A DNA stretch of 64,000 bases from Citrobacter enshiensis (lineage in GTDB: Bacteria > Pseudomonadota > Gammaproteobacteria > Enterobacterales > Enterobacteriaceae), in contig NZ_CP119862.1 of assembly GCF_029338175.1 (NCBI RefSeq), forward strand, positions 3,938,839 through 4,002,838, written 5' to 3'. Shown here piece by piece: positions 10,043-20,162 of the stretch. The notes below the pieces were generated by a model that saw nothing but the letters and a program-made list of their open reading frames with translations, made no database searches and was not told the DNA's origin. Each line of letters opens with the position of its first letter. The stretch's first letter is position 1. A program made the translations under genes and the position numbers.

Positions 10043-10498
10043 ATGCAAGAAGGGCAAAACCGTAAAACATCGTCCCTGAGTATTCTCGCCATCGCTGGGG
10101 TGGAGCCGTACCAGGAGAAGCCGGGCGAAGAGTATATGAACGAAGCCCAGCTGTCGCACTTCAGACGTATTCTGGAAGCATGGCGTAATCAACTTAGGGA
10201 TGAAGTCGATCGCACTGTAACTCATATGCAGGACGAAGCAGCGAACTTCCCTGATCCGGTGGACCGTGCCGCACAGGAAGAAGAGTTCAGTCTTGAACTG
10301 CGTAACCGCGATCGTGAACGCAAATTGATCAAAAAGATCGAGAAAACGCTGAAGAAAGTAGAAGACGAAGATTTCGGCTACTGCGAATCCTGCGGTGTAG
10401 AAATTGGTATTCGTCGTCTGGAAGCGCGTCCGACAGCCGATCTGTGCATCGACTGCAAAACGCTGGCTGAGATTCGCGAAAAACAAATGGCGGGTTAA
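10043..10498 (+). CDS. dksA: RNA polymerase-binding transcription factor DksA
   Basis: DksA inserts its coiled-coil tip into the RNA polymerase secondary channel and, with ppGpp, reprograms rRNA and amino-acid promoters. At 151 residues it has the E. coli length. The tip motif DPVDRA with Asp71 and Asp74 is intact, as are the four zinc cysteines Cys114, Cys117, Cys135 and Cys138. The ATG at 10043 has a strong AAGGAGA site (TTAAGGAGAAGCAAC). The 177-bp gap after sfsA should hold its own promoter. A clear terminator follows. Confidence 0.98.
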   Translation: MQEGQNRKTSSLSILAIAGVEPYQEKPGEEYMNEAQLSHFRRILEAWRNQLRDEVDRTVTHMQDEAANFPDPVDRAAQEEEFSLELRNRDRERKLIKKIEKTLKKVEDEDFGYCESCGVEIGIRRLEARPTADLCIDCKTLAEIREKQMAG

Positions 10499-10527
10499 TC
10501 CCGGCCATTTTTACCACCTTCAATCCA

Positions 10528-10562
10528 GGCGGGAGTCACTCCCGCCTTATTTTTTTATTTTC
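10528..10562 (+). terminator. Terminator after dksA
   Basis: A perfect 7-bp stem (GGCGGGA, 5-base loop GTCAC, TCCCGCC) is followed by TTATTTTTTTATTTTT, 30 bp after the dksA stop. Some read-through into gluQ, only 9 bp further on, is likely because gluQ has no obvious separate promoter. Confidence 0.88.
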
Positions 10563-10570
10563 CTTAACAC

Positions 10571-11467
10571 ATGACAGAGTCACACTATATTGGCCGCTTC
10601 GCCCCTTCCCCTTCCGGCGAGCTACACTTTGGTTCGTTGATCGCGGCGTTGGGCAGCTACCTACGGGCGCGCTCGCAAGACGGCATCTGGCGAGTGCGCA
10701 TTGAGGACATTGACCCTCCTCGTGAAGTTCCCGGTGCCGCAGAAACCATCCTGCGTCAGCTGGAACATTACGGTTTGCACTGGGACGGCGACATACTATG
10801 GCAATCCCAGCGCCATAATGCATATCGGGAAGCGCTGGCCTGGCTCTTTGAACAAGGTCTGAGCTACAACTGCACCTGCTCGCGCGCCCGGATCCAAAGC
10901 CTTGGCGGGATTTACGACGGCCATTGCCGCACTCTGGCCCATGGACCAGAACACGCTGCCGTGCGTATTAAACAACAGCATCCCGTCACCCAGTTTTATG
11001 ATGGGCTGCGCGGGGATATCCAGGCGGACCGTCATCTGGCGCAAGAAGATTTTATTATTCATCGCCGCGACGGCCTGTTTGCCTATAACCTGGCCGTGGT
11101 GGTGGACGATCATTTTCAGGGCATCACTGAAATCGTGCGCGGCGCGGACTTAATCGAACCCACCGTTCGACAAATCTCGTTGTACCAACAATTCGGCTGG
11201 CAAGCGCCTGACTATATTCATCTTCCGCTGGCGCTCAACGAACAAGGCGCTAAACTCTCCAAGCAGAATCATGCACCTGCGCTACCGCAAGGCGATCCGC
11301 GCCCCGTACTCATTGACGCGTTACGCTTCATGGGTCAGAACGTCGCGTTAGAATGGCAGGACATGAATGTGGAAGAATTGCTGCAATATGCGGTGAAAAA
11401 CTGGACGCTTGAGACAGTGCCTGCATCGTCTATTGTAAATTCAGCGTTCTCAAACGCGTCATGCTGA
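10571..11467 (+). CDS. gluQ: Glutamyl-Q tRNA(Asp) synthetase
   Basis: A paralogue of the glutamyl-tRNA synthetase catalytic core that lacks the anticodon-binding domain. It attaches glutamate to queuosine at position 34 of tRNA(Asp). The 298-residue protein has the HIGH-like signature ([13 protein letters not shown]), the zinc-binding Cys cluster (CTCSRA … YDGHC) and the KMSKS-like loop ([10 protein letters not shown]). The ATG at 10571 follows the dksA terminator directly; dksA-gluQ co-transcription is conserved in many gammaproteobacteria. Confidence 0.95.
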   Translation: MTESHYIGRFAPSPSGELHFGSLIAALGSYLRARSQDGIWRVRIEDIDPPREVPGAAETILRQLEHYGLHWDGDILWQSQRHNAYREALAWLFEQGLSYNCTCSRARIQSLGGIYDGHCRTLAHGPEHAAVRIKQQHPVTQFYDGLRGDIQADRHLAQEDFIIHRRDGLFAYNLAVVVDDHFQGITEIVRGADLIEPTVRQISLYQQFGWQAPDYIHLPLALNEQGAKLSKQNHAPALPQGDPRPVLIDALRFMGQNVALEWQDMNVEELLQYAVKNWTLETVPASSIVNSAFSNASC

Positions 11468-11526
11468 GCTATGATTAGCCGCTATTTTTTTGTCCTGATT
11501 GAAGTTTGACATTACCGAGGTGCACT

Positions 11527-12924
11527 ATTTTTACCCGAGTCGCTAATTTTTGCCGCAAAGTGCTAAGTCGCGAAGAGAGCGAGGCCGAACTGGTCGTCGC
11601 CCGTCCACATATGACGGTGATCCCGCGTGAACAGCACGGAATTTCCCGCAAAGATATCAGTGAAAATGCCCTGAAGGTAATGTACAGGCTCAATAAGGCG
11701 GGTTACGAAGCCTGGCTGGTCGGCGGCGGTGTGCGCGATCTTCTGCTCGGCAAAAAGCCGAAAGATTTCGACGTAACAACCAACGCCACCCCTGATCAGG
11801 TACGTAAACTGTTTCGCAACTGTCGTCTGGTCGGTCGCCGGTTCCGTCTGGCCCACGTTATGTTTGGCCCGGAAATCATCGAAGTGGCCACCTTCCGTGG
11901 TCATCACGAAGGCAGCGACATTGACCGCACCACGTCTCAGCGCGGACAAAACGGCATGCTGCTGCGTGACAACATCTTCGGTTCTATTGAAGAAGATGCG
12001 CAACGTCGCGATTTCACGATCAACAGCCTCTATTACAGCGTGGCTGATTTTACCGTGCGTGATTATGTCGGCGGCATGAAGGATCTGGAAGACGGCGTGA
12101 TCCGCCTGATCGGTAATCCGGAAACGCGTTACCGCGAAGATCCCGTACGTATGTTACGTGCTGTCCGTTTTGCGGCAAAACTCGACATGCGTATCAGTCC
12201 GGAAACCGCAGAGCCTATTCCACGCCTGGCAACACTGCTCAACGATATTCCTCCTGCGCGTCTGTTTGAAGAATCGCTGAAACTTCTGCAGGCGGGTTAT
12301 GGTTTTGAAACCTATAAAAAACTGTGCGAGTACAGCCTGTTCCAGCCGCTGTTCCCGACCATTACGCGCTACTTCACCGAAAACGGCGATAGCGCAATGG
12401 AACGCATCATCGCGCAGGTACTGAAGAACACCGACAGCCGTATCCACAATGATATGCGCGTCAACCCGGCATTCCTGTTCGCCGCCATGTTCTGGTATCC
12501 GTTGCTTGAGATGGCGCAGAAAATTGCGCAAGAGAGCGGTCTGGCTTATTACGACGCGTTTGCATTAGCCATGAATGATGTGCTGGACGAAGCGTGCCGC
12601 TCGCTGGCGATCCCCAAACGCCTGACGTCGCTCACGCGTGATATCTGGCAGCTCCAGTTGCGTATGTCGCGCCGCCAGGGTAAACGCGCCTGGAAGCTGA
12701 TGGAACATCCTAAATTCCGAGCAGCTTACGATTTACTGGCTCTGCGCGCAGAAGTGGAAAACAACGCAGAACTGCAACGTCTGGCGCAGTGGTGGGGAGA
12801 GTTCCAGGTCTCTGCGCCCCCTGAGCAAAAAGGCATGTTGACCGAGCTGGATGAAGAACCGGCCGCCCGTCGACGTCATCGTCGCCCACGCAAACGCGCT
12901 CCGCGTCGTGAGGGCAGTGCATGA
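11527..12924 (+). CDS. pcnB: Poly(A) polymerase I, apparent AUU start
   Basis: PcnB adds 3' poly(A) tails that speed RNA decay and controls the copy number of ColE1-type plasmids via RNA I. The nucleotidyltransferase core is at the N-terminus ([18 protein letters not shown] with the DxD pair), followed by the RNA-binding region and a very basic Arg-rich tail. I place the start at ATT 11527. It gives 465 residues, the E. coli length, and follows a GAGGTG site 4 bases upstream (CGAGGTGCACTATT). AUU initiation of E. coli pcnB is published. The only alternative is a TTG at 11506, with no ribosome site in front of it. Overlaps folK by 4 bases. Confidence 0.93.
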   Translation: MFTRVANFCRKVLSREESEAELVVARPHMTVIPREQHGISRKDISENALKVMYRLNKAGYEAWLVGGGVRDLLLGKKPKDFDVTTNATPDQVRKLFRNCRLVGRRFRLAHVMFGPEIIEVATFRGHHEGSDIDRTTSQRGQNGMLLRDNIFGSIEEDAQRRDFTINSLYYSVADFTVRDYVGGMKDLEDGVIRLIGNPETRYREDPVRMLRAVRFAAKLDMRISPETAEPIPRLATLLNDIPPARLFEESLKLLQAGYGFETYKKLCEYSLFQPLFPTITRYFTENGDSAMERIIAQVLKNTDSRIHNDMRVNPAFLFAAMFWYPLLEMAQKIAQESGLAYYDAFALAMNDVLDEACRSLAIPKRLTSLTRDIWQLQLRMSRRQGKRAWKLMEHPKFRAAYDLLALRAEVENNAELQRLAQWWGEFQVSAPPEQKGMLTELDEEPAARRRHRRPRKRAPRREGSA

Positions 12925-13400
12925 CCCTTGCGTATATCGCAATTGGCAGTAATCTGGCCTCTCCGCTGGAGCAGGTCAATGCGGCAATTCAGGCGCTGGG
13001 AGAGATCCCGGAAAGCCGGATTGTCGCACTCTCCTCGTTTTACCGCACTCCGCCACTGGGACCGCAGGATCAGCCCGACTATCTGAACGCCGCCGTGGCG
13101 CTGGAAACGACGCTTCTGCCGGAAGCGCTACTGGACCATACCCAACGTATTGAGTTACAGCAGGGACGCGTCCGTAAAGCGGAACGCTGGGGCCCGCGCA
13201 CGCTGGATCTCGATATCATGCTGTTTGGCGATGAAGTGATTAACACTGAACGTCTGACTGTTCCCCACTATGACATGAAAAACCGTGGCTTTATGCTGTG
13301 GCCGCTGTTTGAAATTGCGCCTGAGTGGGTGTTTCCAGATGGCATCACCTTGCGTCAACAACTCACCCTGCTGGCAGCAGAAAAACCTTCCTACTGGTAA
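12921..13400 (+). CDS. folK: 6-hydroxymethyl-7,8-dihydropterin pyrophosphokinase
   Basis: Transfers pyrophosphate from ATP to hydroxymethyl-dihydropterin in folate synthesis. The 159 residues match E. coli HPPK, with conserved [12 protein letters not shown], the [11 protein letters not shown](M) signature and its catalytic acidic pair, and the final PDG(I)TL segment. The start ATG overlaps the pcnB stop (ATGA), indicating coupled translation. It is followed by panB after about 120 bp; the fimbrial genes that separate folK and panB in E. coli K-12 are absent. Confidence 0.97.
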   Translation: MTLAYIAIGSNLASPLEQVNAAIQALGEIPESRIVALSSFYRTPPLGPQDQPDYLNAAVALETTLLPEALLDHTQRIELQQGRVRKAERWGPRTLDLDIMLFGDEVINTERLTVPHYDMKNRGFMLWPLFEIAPEWVFPDGITLRQQLTLLAAEKPSYW

Positions 13401-13456
13401 ATTAGGCTCTCCGCTTAACATGTTCTGCGGACGCGTTAATCATTTCCTTAAAATAA

Positions 13457-13484
13457 TTGCCCCCCTGACTGCGGCTGTTAGAAT
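13457..13484 (+). promoter_or_regulatory. Predicted sigma-70 promoter of panB
   Basis: TTGCCC (13457–13462) and TAGAAT (13479–13484) are separated by 16 bp. This would place the RNA start near 13491, inside the palindrome that precedes panB. Predicted by eye. Confidence 0.5.
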
Positions 13485-13485
13485 G

Positions 13486-13512
13486 CCGGATAATGATACT
13501 TTCATTATCCGG
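13486..13512 (+). repeat. Perfect palindrome at the panB start region
   Basis: CCGGATAATGA, a 5-base spacer (TACTT) and TCATTATCCGG form a perfect 11-bp inverted repeat. It ends over the panB ribosome-binding GGA and spans the predicted transcription start. It could be an operator or a short leader hairpin; neither is demonstrated. Confidence 0.6.
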
Positions 13513-13519
13513 AAATGTT

Positions 13520-14311
13520 ATGAAACCGACCACCATCTCCTTACTGCAGAAATACAAACAAGAGAAGAAACGCTTCGCCACCATTACCGCGTACGACTAC
13601 AGCTTCGCCAAACTGTTTGCCGATGAAGGGCTGAATGTGATGCTGGTGGGCGACTCTCTTGGCATGACGGTACAAGGCCACGATTCCACCCTGCCAGTGA
13701 CCGTCGAGGACATTGCCTATCACACCCGCGCCGTACGTCGCGGCGCGCCGTACAGCCTGTTGCTGGCTGACCTGCCGTTTATGGCTTACGCCACGCCAGA
13801 ACAGGCGTTTGAGAATGCTGCAGTGGTCATGCGCGCGGGCGCGAACATGGTCAAAATCGAGGGCGGTGCGTGGCTGGTGGATACCGTAAAAATGCTGACA
13901 GAACGCGCGGTACCGGTTTGCGGACATCTGGGTTTAACGCCACAATCAGTCAATATCTTCGGTGGTTATAAAATTCAGGGGCGCGGCGATGCCGGTCAGA
14001 CGCTGTTCGACGACGCACTGGCGCTGGAAGCGGCAGGCGCACAGTTGCTGGTGCTGGAGTGCGTTCCGGTCGAACTGGCGAAGCGGGTAACGGAAGCGCT
14101 CTCCATTCCGGTGATCGGCATCGGCGCGGGCAACGTCACCGACGGGCAGATCCTCGTGATGCATGACGCGTTTGGTATCACCGGCGGGCATATTCCAAAA
14201 TTTGCTAAAAATTTCCTGGCAGAAGCGGGCGACATCCGCGCCGCCGTGCGGCAGTATATTGCCGAAGTGGAGTCCGGCGTCTATCCGGGCGAAGAACACA
14301 GTTTCCATTAA
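13520..14311 (+). CDS. panB: 3-methyl-2-oxobutanoate hydroxymethyltransferase
   Basis: First committed step of pantothenate synthesis: transfers a one-carbon unit from methylene-tetrahydrofolate to alpha-ketoisovalerate, giving ketopantoate. The 263-residue protein shows the PanB signatures [23 protein letters not shown](TV)QG and KIEGG, with the Mg ligands (Asp of GDS, Asp of ADLPF). The ATG at 13520 follows a CCGGAA site; an in-frame ATG at 13493 would add nine residues encoded by the palindrome and is unlikely. Head of panB-panC-panD. Confidence 0.96.
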   Translation: MKPTTISLLQKYKQEKKRFATITAYDYSFAKLFADEGLNVMLVGDSLGMTVQGHDSTLPVTVEDIAYHTRAVRRGAPYSLLLADLPFMAYATPEQAFENAAVVMRAGANMVKIEGGAWLVDTVKMLTERAVPVCGHLGLTPQSVNIFGGYKIQGRGDAGQTLFDDALALEAAGAQLLVLECVPVELAKRVTEALSIPVIGIGAGNVTDGQILVMHDAFGITGGHIPKFAKNFLAEAGDIRAAVRQYIAEVESGVYPGEEHSFH

Positions 14312-14326
14312 GCAACGTTTGGATCG

Positions 14327-14394
14327 TGTAGGCCGCGTTGCCAGCCGGCATTTGTGCAGAGATGCCTGATGGCGCTGCGCTTATCAGGCCTACG
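14327..14394. repeat. REP/BIME element between panB and panC
   Basis: A degenerate unit (GTAGGCCGCGTTGCCAGCCGGCA) is followed by a clear REP-type palindrome, GCCTGATGGCGCTGCGCTTATCAGGC, ending CTACG. Typical intergenic enterobacterial repeat, possibly modulating panB/panC mRNA stability. Confidence 0.75.
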
Positions 14395-14423
14395 GATAAT
14401 CAGGCCACTAAAGGAGTCCTGTT

Positions 14424-15278
14424 GTGTTAATTATTGAAACCCTGCCGCTGCTACGCCAGCATATCCGTCGTCTGCGTCAGGAAGGCAAACGTGTTGCACT
14501 GGTGCCAACCATGGGCAACCTGCATGATGGTCATATGAAACTGGTTGACGAAGCCAGAACGCGCGCTGACGTCGTGGTGGTCAGTATTTTCGTTAACCCG
14601 ATGCAGTTTGACCGTCCGGACGATCTGGTGCGTTATCCCCGTACGCTGCAGGAAGACTGCGAAAAGCTGAACAAGCGCAAAGTCGATCTGGTATTTGCTC
14701 CCGCCCCTGACCAAATTTACCCGCAGGGCACTGAAGGCCAGACCTACGTTGACGTACCCGGTCTCTCTACCATGCTGGAAGGGGCCAGTCGCCCAGGCCA
14801 TTTCCGCGGCGTTTCCACTATCGTCAGCAAACTGTTCAACCTGGTGCAGCCAGACGTCGCCTGCTTTGGCGAGAAGGATTTTCAGCAACTGGCGCTGATC
14901 CGCAAAATGGTTGCCGATATGGGTTACGACATTGAAATCGTGGGCGTTCCCATCATCCGTGCCAAAGATGGTCTGGCCCTGAGCTCCCGCAATGGCTACC
15001 TGACGGCCGAACAACGTAAAATCGCCCCGGGCTTACACAAAGTCATGAAGGGGATTGCCGGGAAATTACTGGCCGGAGATCGGGACTGCGAAGAGATGAT
15101 CGCCATTGCCGAGCAAGAGCTGAACGAAAAAGGCTTCCGCGCTGATGATATTCAGATCCGTGATGCTGACAGCCTGCTGGAATTAACGGATACCAGCAAA
15201 CGTGCGGTCATCCTCGTTGCGGCATGGCTGGGTCAGGCGCGTCTGATCGACAATCAGAGCGTTGCATTAACCCAGTAG
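14424..15278 (+). CDS. panC: Pantothenate synthetase
   Basis: ATP-dependent condensation of pantoate with beta-alanine. The 284-residue protein has the nucleotidyltransferase HIGH-type motif in [14 protein letters not shown], the pantoate/ATP region ([13 protein letters not shown]) and the KMSKS-like loop LALSSRN. It begins with GTG at 14424 behind a strong AAGGAG site (CTAAAGGAGTCCTGTTGTG), as in E. coli. Its beta-alanine comes from PanD, encoded just downstream. Confidence 0.96.
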   Translation: MLIIETLPLLRQHIRRLRQEGKRVALVPTMGNLHDGHMKLVDEARTRADVVVVSIFVNPMQFDRPDDLVRYPRTLQEDCEKLNKRKVDLVFAPAPDQIYPQGTEGQTYVDVPGLSTMLEGASRPGHFRGVSTIVSKLFNLVQPDVACFGEKDFQQLALIRKMVADMGYDIEIVGVPIIRAKDGLALSSRNGYLTAEQRKIAPGLHKVMKGIAGKLLAGDRDCEEMIAIAEQELNEKGFRADDIQIRDADSLLELTDTSKRAVILVAAWLGQARLIDNQSVALTQ

Positions 15279-15371
15279 ACAGTGGTTAAAAATCGGGCAA
15301 TACTGCCTGGAATTTCCTGAAGCTGTTAGAAATATCAGCTTTGTTATCGTTATGGTAGAAAGGTAGACGTT

Positions 15372-15752
15372 ATGATTCGCACTATGTTGCAGGGCAAACT
15401 CCATCGCGTGAAAGTGACTCAGGCGGACCTGCATTACGAAGGCTCTTGCGCTATTGACCAGGATTTTCTCGACGCGGCGGGCATTCTTGAAAACGAAGCC
15501 ATTGATATCTGGAACGTCACCAACGGCAAGCGTTTCTCAACCTATGCTATTGCGGCTGAACGCGGCTCTAAAATTATCTCTGTAAACGGTGCGGCGGCAC
15601 ACTGCGCCAGCGTGGGCGATATTGTGATTATCGCCAGTTTCGTGAGCATGTCCGACGAAGAAGCGCGTCGCTGGCAGCCAAAAGTGGCCTACTTTGAGGG
15701 CGACAACGAAATGAAACGCACGGCGAAGGCGATCCCGGTACAAGTTGCCTGA
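15372..15752 (+). CDS. panD: Aspartate 1-decarboxylase proenzyme
   Basis: Makes beta-alanine from aspartate using a pyruvoyl group formed by self-cleavage between Gly24 and Ser25; both residues are present (HYEGSCAID). The 126 residues match E. coli. Catalytic Lys9, Arg54 (GKRF region) and Tyr58 are in place by position. No yadD-like transposase gene lies between panC and panD, unlike E. coli K-12. Ends 6 bp from the convergent yadE stop. Confidence 0.96.
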   Translation: MIRTMLQGKLHRVKVTQADLHYEGSCAIDQDFLDAAGILENEAIDIWNVTNGKRFSTYAIAAERGSKIISVNGAAAHCASVGDIVIIASFVSMSDEEARRWQPKVAYFEGDNEMKRTAKAIPVQVA

Positions 15753-15758
15753 ACAGAG

Positions 15759-16988
15759 TTACCCCTGCGGCTGATTGCTGATCAGCCGTGACATTGTTTC
15801 CAGCGAATCCGTTCTTAAGATGTACAGACGTTTCAATAAGAACGGATTATCCCCCGGCTTTACCTTCCCTTTCACCGTCGTGACCGCCATATGGAATCCC
15901 GCATCATTAGCCGCTTTTACCGCCGTGGCGTTATAGCCGCCGAACGGATAAGAGAGATAAAGTACGTGTGGGTTAAACTGCGCCAGCGCGCGGCGTGAAC
16001 GTGAAAAATCCATAAAAATGTTGTGATAGCTGCGGCTGAGCAGAATCGGCCGATGATTACCGTCTACCCGGTGCAAAAAGTGCGTATGCGACTGGAAATC
16101 AAAGGTATCTCTGATCTCCTGCAGTTCAGAAACACTCATAAATTGCAGTGATTTGGGGTCCCATTTCTGCGGTCGACCCTTAATACGGGATGAAACAATA
16201 AAGGCGGTCGCCTTAAAGCCATACTGCTTCAATACCGGATACGCATAGCGACTGACCGATTTCAGCCCATCATCAAAGGTAATGACCACCGCGCGCGCCG
16301 GAAGATTCATCTTATTGCGCACATACCCTTCCAGTTGGTACAGCGTCAACGTGGTATATCCCATGTCCCGCAGCCAGGTCATCTGGTTACTAAAAGCACG
16401 CACGGATGTCGTCGTAGAGGTATGGCGAAAACGGGTATTCTCTTCGTCGCGTAAAATATGGTGGTAGGTGAGCACGGGGATACCGTGATCTTCCTGCGCA
16501 TCCAGCGCGCTGACATAGGCAAGCCGGTTACCGATTCGGACCTGATACCAGGTTTGCTTGAGTCGATCTTTTAGCTTACTCAAAATGGGATAACGTAGAT
16601 TTTCTGCGAGTATGCCGAAAGGCGCGCTTCCCGCATCCGGCGCAATATAGACGGGCGTATCTTTCCAGGTGACCAGGTTCTGGTTGCTGAGGGGTTTATT
16701 AAGATCGCCCAGACCATCTTCCACTTTCTGATGACCCTGCACCGGCTCCAGGTGGCCTTTATCGATAAACCCGGTGCCGAAACCAAATTTGAATTCGTAA
16801 TAATCTGCGGCGATCGGTTCAACAGAGATTATCTGCCCCGCACGAAGCGTTCCCACGTTCTTCATGTTGTTGCCAATCTGCGCCCAGATGGCGGCATCTT
16901 CCGTTGTCTGCATATAACGCGCAGGCAACGCAGCGCCAGCCCCCATTGAAATCAGCAGCAACAGGAGAACAAAACCGTGTTTGATCAT
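15759..16988 (-). CDS. yadE: Putative secreted polysaccharide deacetylase YadE
   Basis: An N-terminal signal segment ([20 protein letters not shown]) is followed by an SH3-like region and a carbohydrate-esterase-4 type domain. This has TFDDG (catalytic Asp and metal Asp) and an SHTHFLH motif with the metal histidines, so a metal-dependent N- or O-deacetylase in the periplasm is likely; the substrate is unknown. The ATG at 16988 gives 409 residues. A GTG at 17012 would add eight residues before the signal and is less likely. Convergent with panD. Confidence 0.88.
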   Translation of the reverse strand: MIKHGFVLLLLLISMGAGAALPARYMQTTEDAAIWAQIGNNMKNVGTLRAGQIISVEPIAADYYEFKFGFGTGFIDKGHLEPVQGHQKVEDGLGDLNKPLSNQNLVTWKDTPVYIAPDAGSAPFGILAENLRYPILSKLKDRLKQTWYQVRIGNRLAYVSALDAQEDHGIPVLTYHHILRDEENTRFRHTSTTTSVRAFSNQMTWLRDMGYTTLTLYQLEGYVRNKMNLPARAVVITFDDGLKSVSRYAYPVLKQYGFKATAFIVSSRIKGRPQKWDPKSLQFMSVSELQEIRDTFDFQSHTHFLHRVDGNHRPILLSRSYHNIFMDFSRSRRALAQFNPHVLYLSYPFGGYNATAVKAANDAGFHMAVTTVKGKVKPGDNPFLLKRLYILRTDSLETMSRLISNQPQG

Positions 16989-17050
16989 GAGAAATAGCCG
17001 GGAGGTGAACACCCTGTCTATTGTAACAAAACCCCCCTCAATACCAACGG

Positions 17051-17491
17051 CTAATACTCATACAAATCATGCAGCAACACAAAAGGGGGATTTTTTTGCT
17101 GCTGATGCCAGAGACTTGTCACCTCAGACGTGCCACGAGCAACGATTTGATTGCGAAACTCAACGCTGCTCATTGTCTCTCGCGACGACAGCATTTTTTC
17201 CAACAATGGCAGAGTGACGCCGGAAATCACCTCGCACTGAGCATGTTTATGACTCAACAAAGACGCGACGCGATAAGGCGCAGCGCCCGACGTGTCGGTT
17301 AAAAAGATCACGCCCTCGCCGGAGTCCGTTTGATGCAACGCGTCACACAACGTGCGGCTCAACATATTTGTGCTTAATCCGCGCCAGAAATTCACTGCGC
17401 GGCATTGCGCCTGCGGGCCGTGTTTCTTTTCCAGACGATACAGCAGTTCCTCTGCACGATCGTCATGACAGGTAATGACCCAACCTAACAT
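17051..17491 (-). CDS. yadI: PTS EIIA component, mannose family (YadI)
   Basis: A 146-residue EIIA-type domain (mannose/fructose/sorbose family) with the predicted phosphorylated histidine His9 in GWVITCHDD. Strands such as [18 protein letters not shown] resemble ManX-type IIA. No cognate IIB, IIC or IID gene is nearby, so it is an orphan that must share partners or act as a phosphorylation-state sensor. The same orphan arrangement occurs in E. coli. Confidence 0.85.
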   Translation of the reverse strand: MLGWVITCHDDRAEELLYRLEKKHGPQAQCRAVNFWRGLSTNMLSRTLCDALHQTDSGEGVIFLTDTSGAAPYRVASLLSHKHAQCEVISGVTLPLLEKMLSSRETMSSVEFRNQIVARGTSEVTSLWHQQQKNPPFVLLHDLYEY

Positions 17492-17560
17492 TGCCTACCT
17501 CCTTAGCAAGAAAGTAGTTTATCAGGGGAATCAATAGGTAATGGTGACAACCGTCAAAGG

Positions 17561-17587
17561 ATTCCCCTCCCAAAATGGGAGAGGAAT
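17561..17587 (-). terminator. Stem-loop after yadH
   Basis: ATTCCCCTCCCA, loop AAA and TGGGAGAGGAAT pair over 12 bases with one mismatch, 7 bp beyond the yadH stop. No strong T-run follows, so termination is only possible; it could be an mRNA 3' stabiliser. Confidence 0.45.
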
Positions 17588-17593
17588 GTGAAA

Positions 17594-18364
17594 TCAGCTA
17601 CGCAGCCCACGTCCACGCTGGATCAAATACCAGCACAACATGTAGAAAGCGACGGTGAAGATCACCAGTACGCCAAACGTAGTGATCAACGGAACATCAT
17701 GAATACCGAGGAAACCATAGCGAAAGCCACTGATCATGTAGACGATCGGGTTCAGATGCGACAGCCCCTGCCAGAACGGCGGCAGCAGCGTCAACGAGTA
17801 AAATACCCCGCCGAGATAGGTCAGCGGCGTCAGTACAAACGTGGGAATCAGGCTGATATCATCAAAGGTTTTTGCGAACACGGCATTCAACAACCCGGCC
17901 AGCGAAAACAACACCGACGTCAATGCCAGCGTTAACGCAACGAACAGCCACGAATGAACCTGAAACGGCACAAAGAACAACGAAATTGCCGTCACCAGCA
18001 CACCGACGCACAGCCCGCGCGCCACACCGCCGCCGACAAATCCGGCAATGATGACATGTGTCGGTACCGGGGCAACCAACAACTCTTCAATGTTGCGCTG
18101 AAATTTGGCGCTAAAAAACGACGACGCCACGTTGGCGTAAGAGTTGGTAATCACCGCCATCATGATAAGACCCGGCACGATAAACTGCATGTAGCTAAAG
18201 CCATGCATTTCACCTATCCGCGAACCGATCAAGTTGCCAAAAATAATGAAGTAGAGCGTCATGGTGATGACGGGCGGAACCAGCGTTTGTACCCAGATGC
18301 GCATAAAGCGCTGGATCTCTTTGGCCCAGATGCTTTTCAGCGCGACCCAGTAAAGCTGCATCAT
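17594..18364 (-). CDS. yadH: ABC-2 type exporter permease YadH
   Basis: A 256-residue membrane protein of the ABC-2 permease family, with about six hydrophobic helices and the family region near FVLTPLTYLGGVFYSLTLLPPFWQGLSHLNPI (positions about 170–200). Overlaps the upstream ATPase gene yadG by 4 bases, so the two form one transporter operon. The cargo is unknown; drug, polysaccharide or lipid export is typical for the family. Confidence 0.9.
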   Translation of the reverse strand: MMQLYWVALKSIWAKEIQRFMRIWVQTLVPPVITMTLYFIIFGNLIGSRIGEMHGFSYMQFIVPGLIMMAVITNSYANVASSFFSAKFQRNIEELLVAPVPTHVIIAGFVGGGVARGLCVGVLVTAISLFFVPFQVHSWLFVALTLALTSVLFSLAGLLNAVFAKTFDDISLIPTFVLTPLTYLGGVFYSLTLLPPFWQGLSHLNPIVYMISGFRYGFLGIHDVPLITTFGVLVIFTVAFYMLCWYLIQRGRGLRS

Positions 18365-19287
18365 GCGCGATCTCCTTGTTTTTCATGAACCAGTGAAACA
18401 AACAGCTCTTCCAGACGGTTCGCCTTATTGCGCATACTCAGCACCTGAACCCCCTGCTCGCTGAGCTGGCTGAATACGCTGTTGATCCCCTGCTCGCGCA
18501 GCACTTCCACTTCCAGGGTGGCGGTATCCACCAGGCGATACTGATAGCCTTCGAGCTTCGGCAGCGGGCTTTTAGCCGCCAGATCGAGAATGAAGGTTTC
18601 TGATTTCAGCTTCGAGAGCAGGTTTTTCATGGAGGTGTTTTCCACCAGCTCTCCGTGCTGAATAATCCCGATGTTGCGGCACAGCATTTCCGCTTCTTCC
18701 AGATAGTGAGTCGTCAGAATGATCGTGGTGCCTTTGTCGTTTAAATCCTTCAAAAAACCCCACATTGAGCGGCGAAGTTCGATATCGACGCCTGCTGTTG
18801 GTTCATCAAGGATTAACAGTTTCGGTTCATGCATAAGCGCACGTGCGATCATCAGGCGCCGCTTCATCCCCCCCGACAACATGCGCGCGCGTTCGTTACG
18901 TTTTTCCCACAAATCGAGCTGCTTTAGGTACTTTTCGCTGCGTATGATGGCTTCATTTCGTTCGACGCCATAGTAACCCGCCTGATTCACCACGATCTGC
19001 TGGACGGTTTCAAACGGGTTGAAGTTAAATTCCTGCGGCACTAAACCCAGCTGGCGTTTGGCATTGACCACATCTTTCGCCAGATCGTAGCCAAAAACGC
19101 TGACGCGGCCGGAGGTTTTGTTTACCAACGAGCTGATAATGCCGATCGTGGTGGATTTTCCTGCCCCATTCGGCCCCAGAAGCGCATAAAAATCACCCGC
19201 TTCGACTTGTAAATCTATCCCACGCAACGCCTGAACGCCGCCAGGGTAGGTTTTTTTAAGTTGTTGAAGTTCCAGTGCAATGGTCAT
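18361..19287 (-). CDS. yadG: ABC exporter ATP-binding protein YadG
   Basis: A 308-residue ATPase with Walker A (GPNGAGKST), signature LSGGMKRR, Walker B (LLILDEPTAG) and the H-loop TTHYLEEAE, as in the DrrA/NodI-type group that partners ABC-2 permeases. Translationally coupled to yadH (ATGA overlap). Divergent from can, with about 108 bp between them that must hold both promoters. Confidence 0.92.
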   Translation of the reverse strand: MTIALELQQLKKTYPGGVQALRGIDLQVEAGDFYALLGPNGAGKSTTIGIISSLVNKTSGRVSVFGYDLAKDVVNAKRQLGLVPQEFNFNPFETVQQIVVNQAGYYGVERNEAIIRSEKYLKQLDLWEKRNERARMLSGGMKRRLMIARALMHEPKLLILDEPTAGVDIELRRSMWGFLKDLNDKGTTIILTTHYLEEAEMLCRNIGIIQHGELVENTSMKNLLSKLKSETFILDLAAKSPLPKLEGYQYRLVDTATLEVEVLREQGINSVFSQLSEQGVQVLSMRNKANRLEELFVSLVHEKQGDRA

Positions 19288-19395
19288 AAATTTTTACTTA
19301 CCTTACGTTCCTACACTTTATATGTGGTTTAAATAATCCCGGAGTTGACCTATATTAGCCCAACGCGTTTATTTGGTTACAGGTCGTTAACCTCC

Positions 19396-20058
19396 ATGAA
19401 AGACATAGATACACTCATCAGTAACAATGCACTATGGTCAAAAATGCTGGTGGAAGAGGATTCCGGATTTTTTGAGAAACTGGCGCAAGCACAGAAGCCG
19501 CGCTTTCTATGGATTGGATGTTCCGACAGTCGCGTTCCCGCAGAACGTTTAACCGGGCTTGAACCGGGCGAATTATTTGTGCACCGTAATGTGGCCAACC
19601 TGGTCATCCACACCGACCTCAACTGCCTCTCTGTCGTTCAGTATGCCGTTGATGTGTTAGAAGTTGAACATATTATTATTTGTGGTCACTACGGTTGCGG
19701 TGGTGTTCAGGCTGCGGTTGAAAACCCGGAGCTGGGGTTGATCGACAACTGGCTGCTACACATCCGTGATATTTGGTTTAAGCATAGCTCCCTGCTGGGT
19801 GAAATGCCTCAGGAGCGTCGTATGGATACCCTGTGCGAGCTGAACGTCATGGAACAGGTGTATAACCTGGGCCACTCCACCATTATGCAGTCTGCCTGGA
19901 AACGCGGTCAGAAAGTGACGATCCACGGTTGGGCGTATGGTATTCACGATGGCCTGCTGCGCGATCTCGACGTGACCGCCACCAGCCGCGAATCCCTTGA
20001 ACAGCGTTACCGTCAGGGAATTTCCAATCTCAAACAGAAGCACATCAACCACAAGTAA
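19396..20058 (+). CDS. can: Beta-class carbonic anhydrase
   Basis: Interconverts CO2 and bicarbonate, needed for carboxylations at ambient CO2. The zinc ligands Cys42 and Asp44 (GCSDSR), His98 and Cys101 (GHYGCGG) are present at exactly the E. coli positions. The ATG at 19396 gives 220 residues, the E. coli length; an upstream in-frame start at 19345 is rejected. A BIME follows the gene. Confidence 0.96.
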   Translation: MKDIDTLISNNALWSKMLVEEDSGFFEKLAQAQKPRFLWIGCSDSRVPAERLTGLEPGELFVHRNVANLVIHTDLNCLSVVQYAVDVLEVEHIIICGHYGCGGVQAAVENPELGLIDNWLLHIRDIWFKHSSLLGEMPQERRMDTLCELNVMEQVYNLGHSTIMQSAWKRGQKVTIHGWAYGIHDGLLRDLDVTATSRESLEQRYRQGISNLKQKHINHK

Positions 20059-20070
20059 GTTCGCAATAAA

Positions 20071-20151
20071 ATGCCGGGCGGAGGTGTCGCCTTACCCGGC
20101 ATGTGGGCCTACCTTTGCGTAGACCTGATAAGCGAAGCGCCATCAGGCGCT
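20071..20151. repeat. BIME: two REP units between can and hpt
   Basis: ATGCCGGGCGGAGGTG… TTACCCGGCAT (20071–20102) and the inverted unit CCTGATAAGCGAAGCGCCATCAGGCGC lie back to back. They sit between convergent gene ends, where such elements are common. Confidence 0.8.
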
Positions 20152-20162
20152 TCTCTTGTTGA

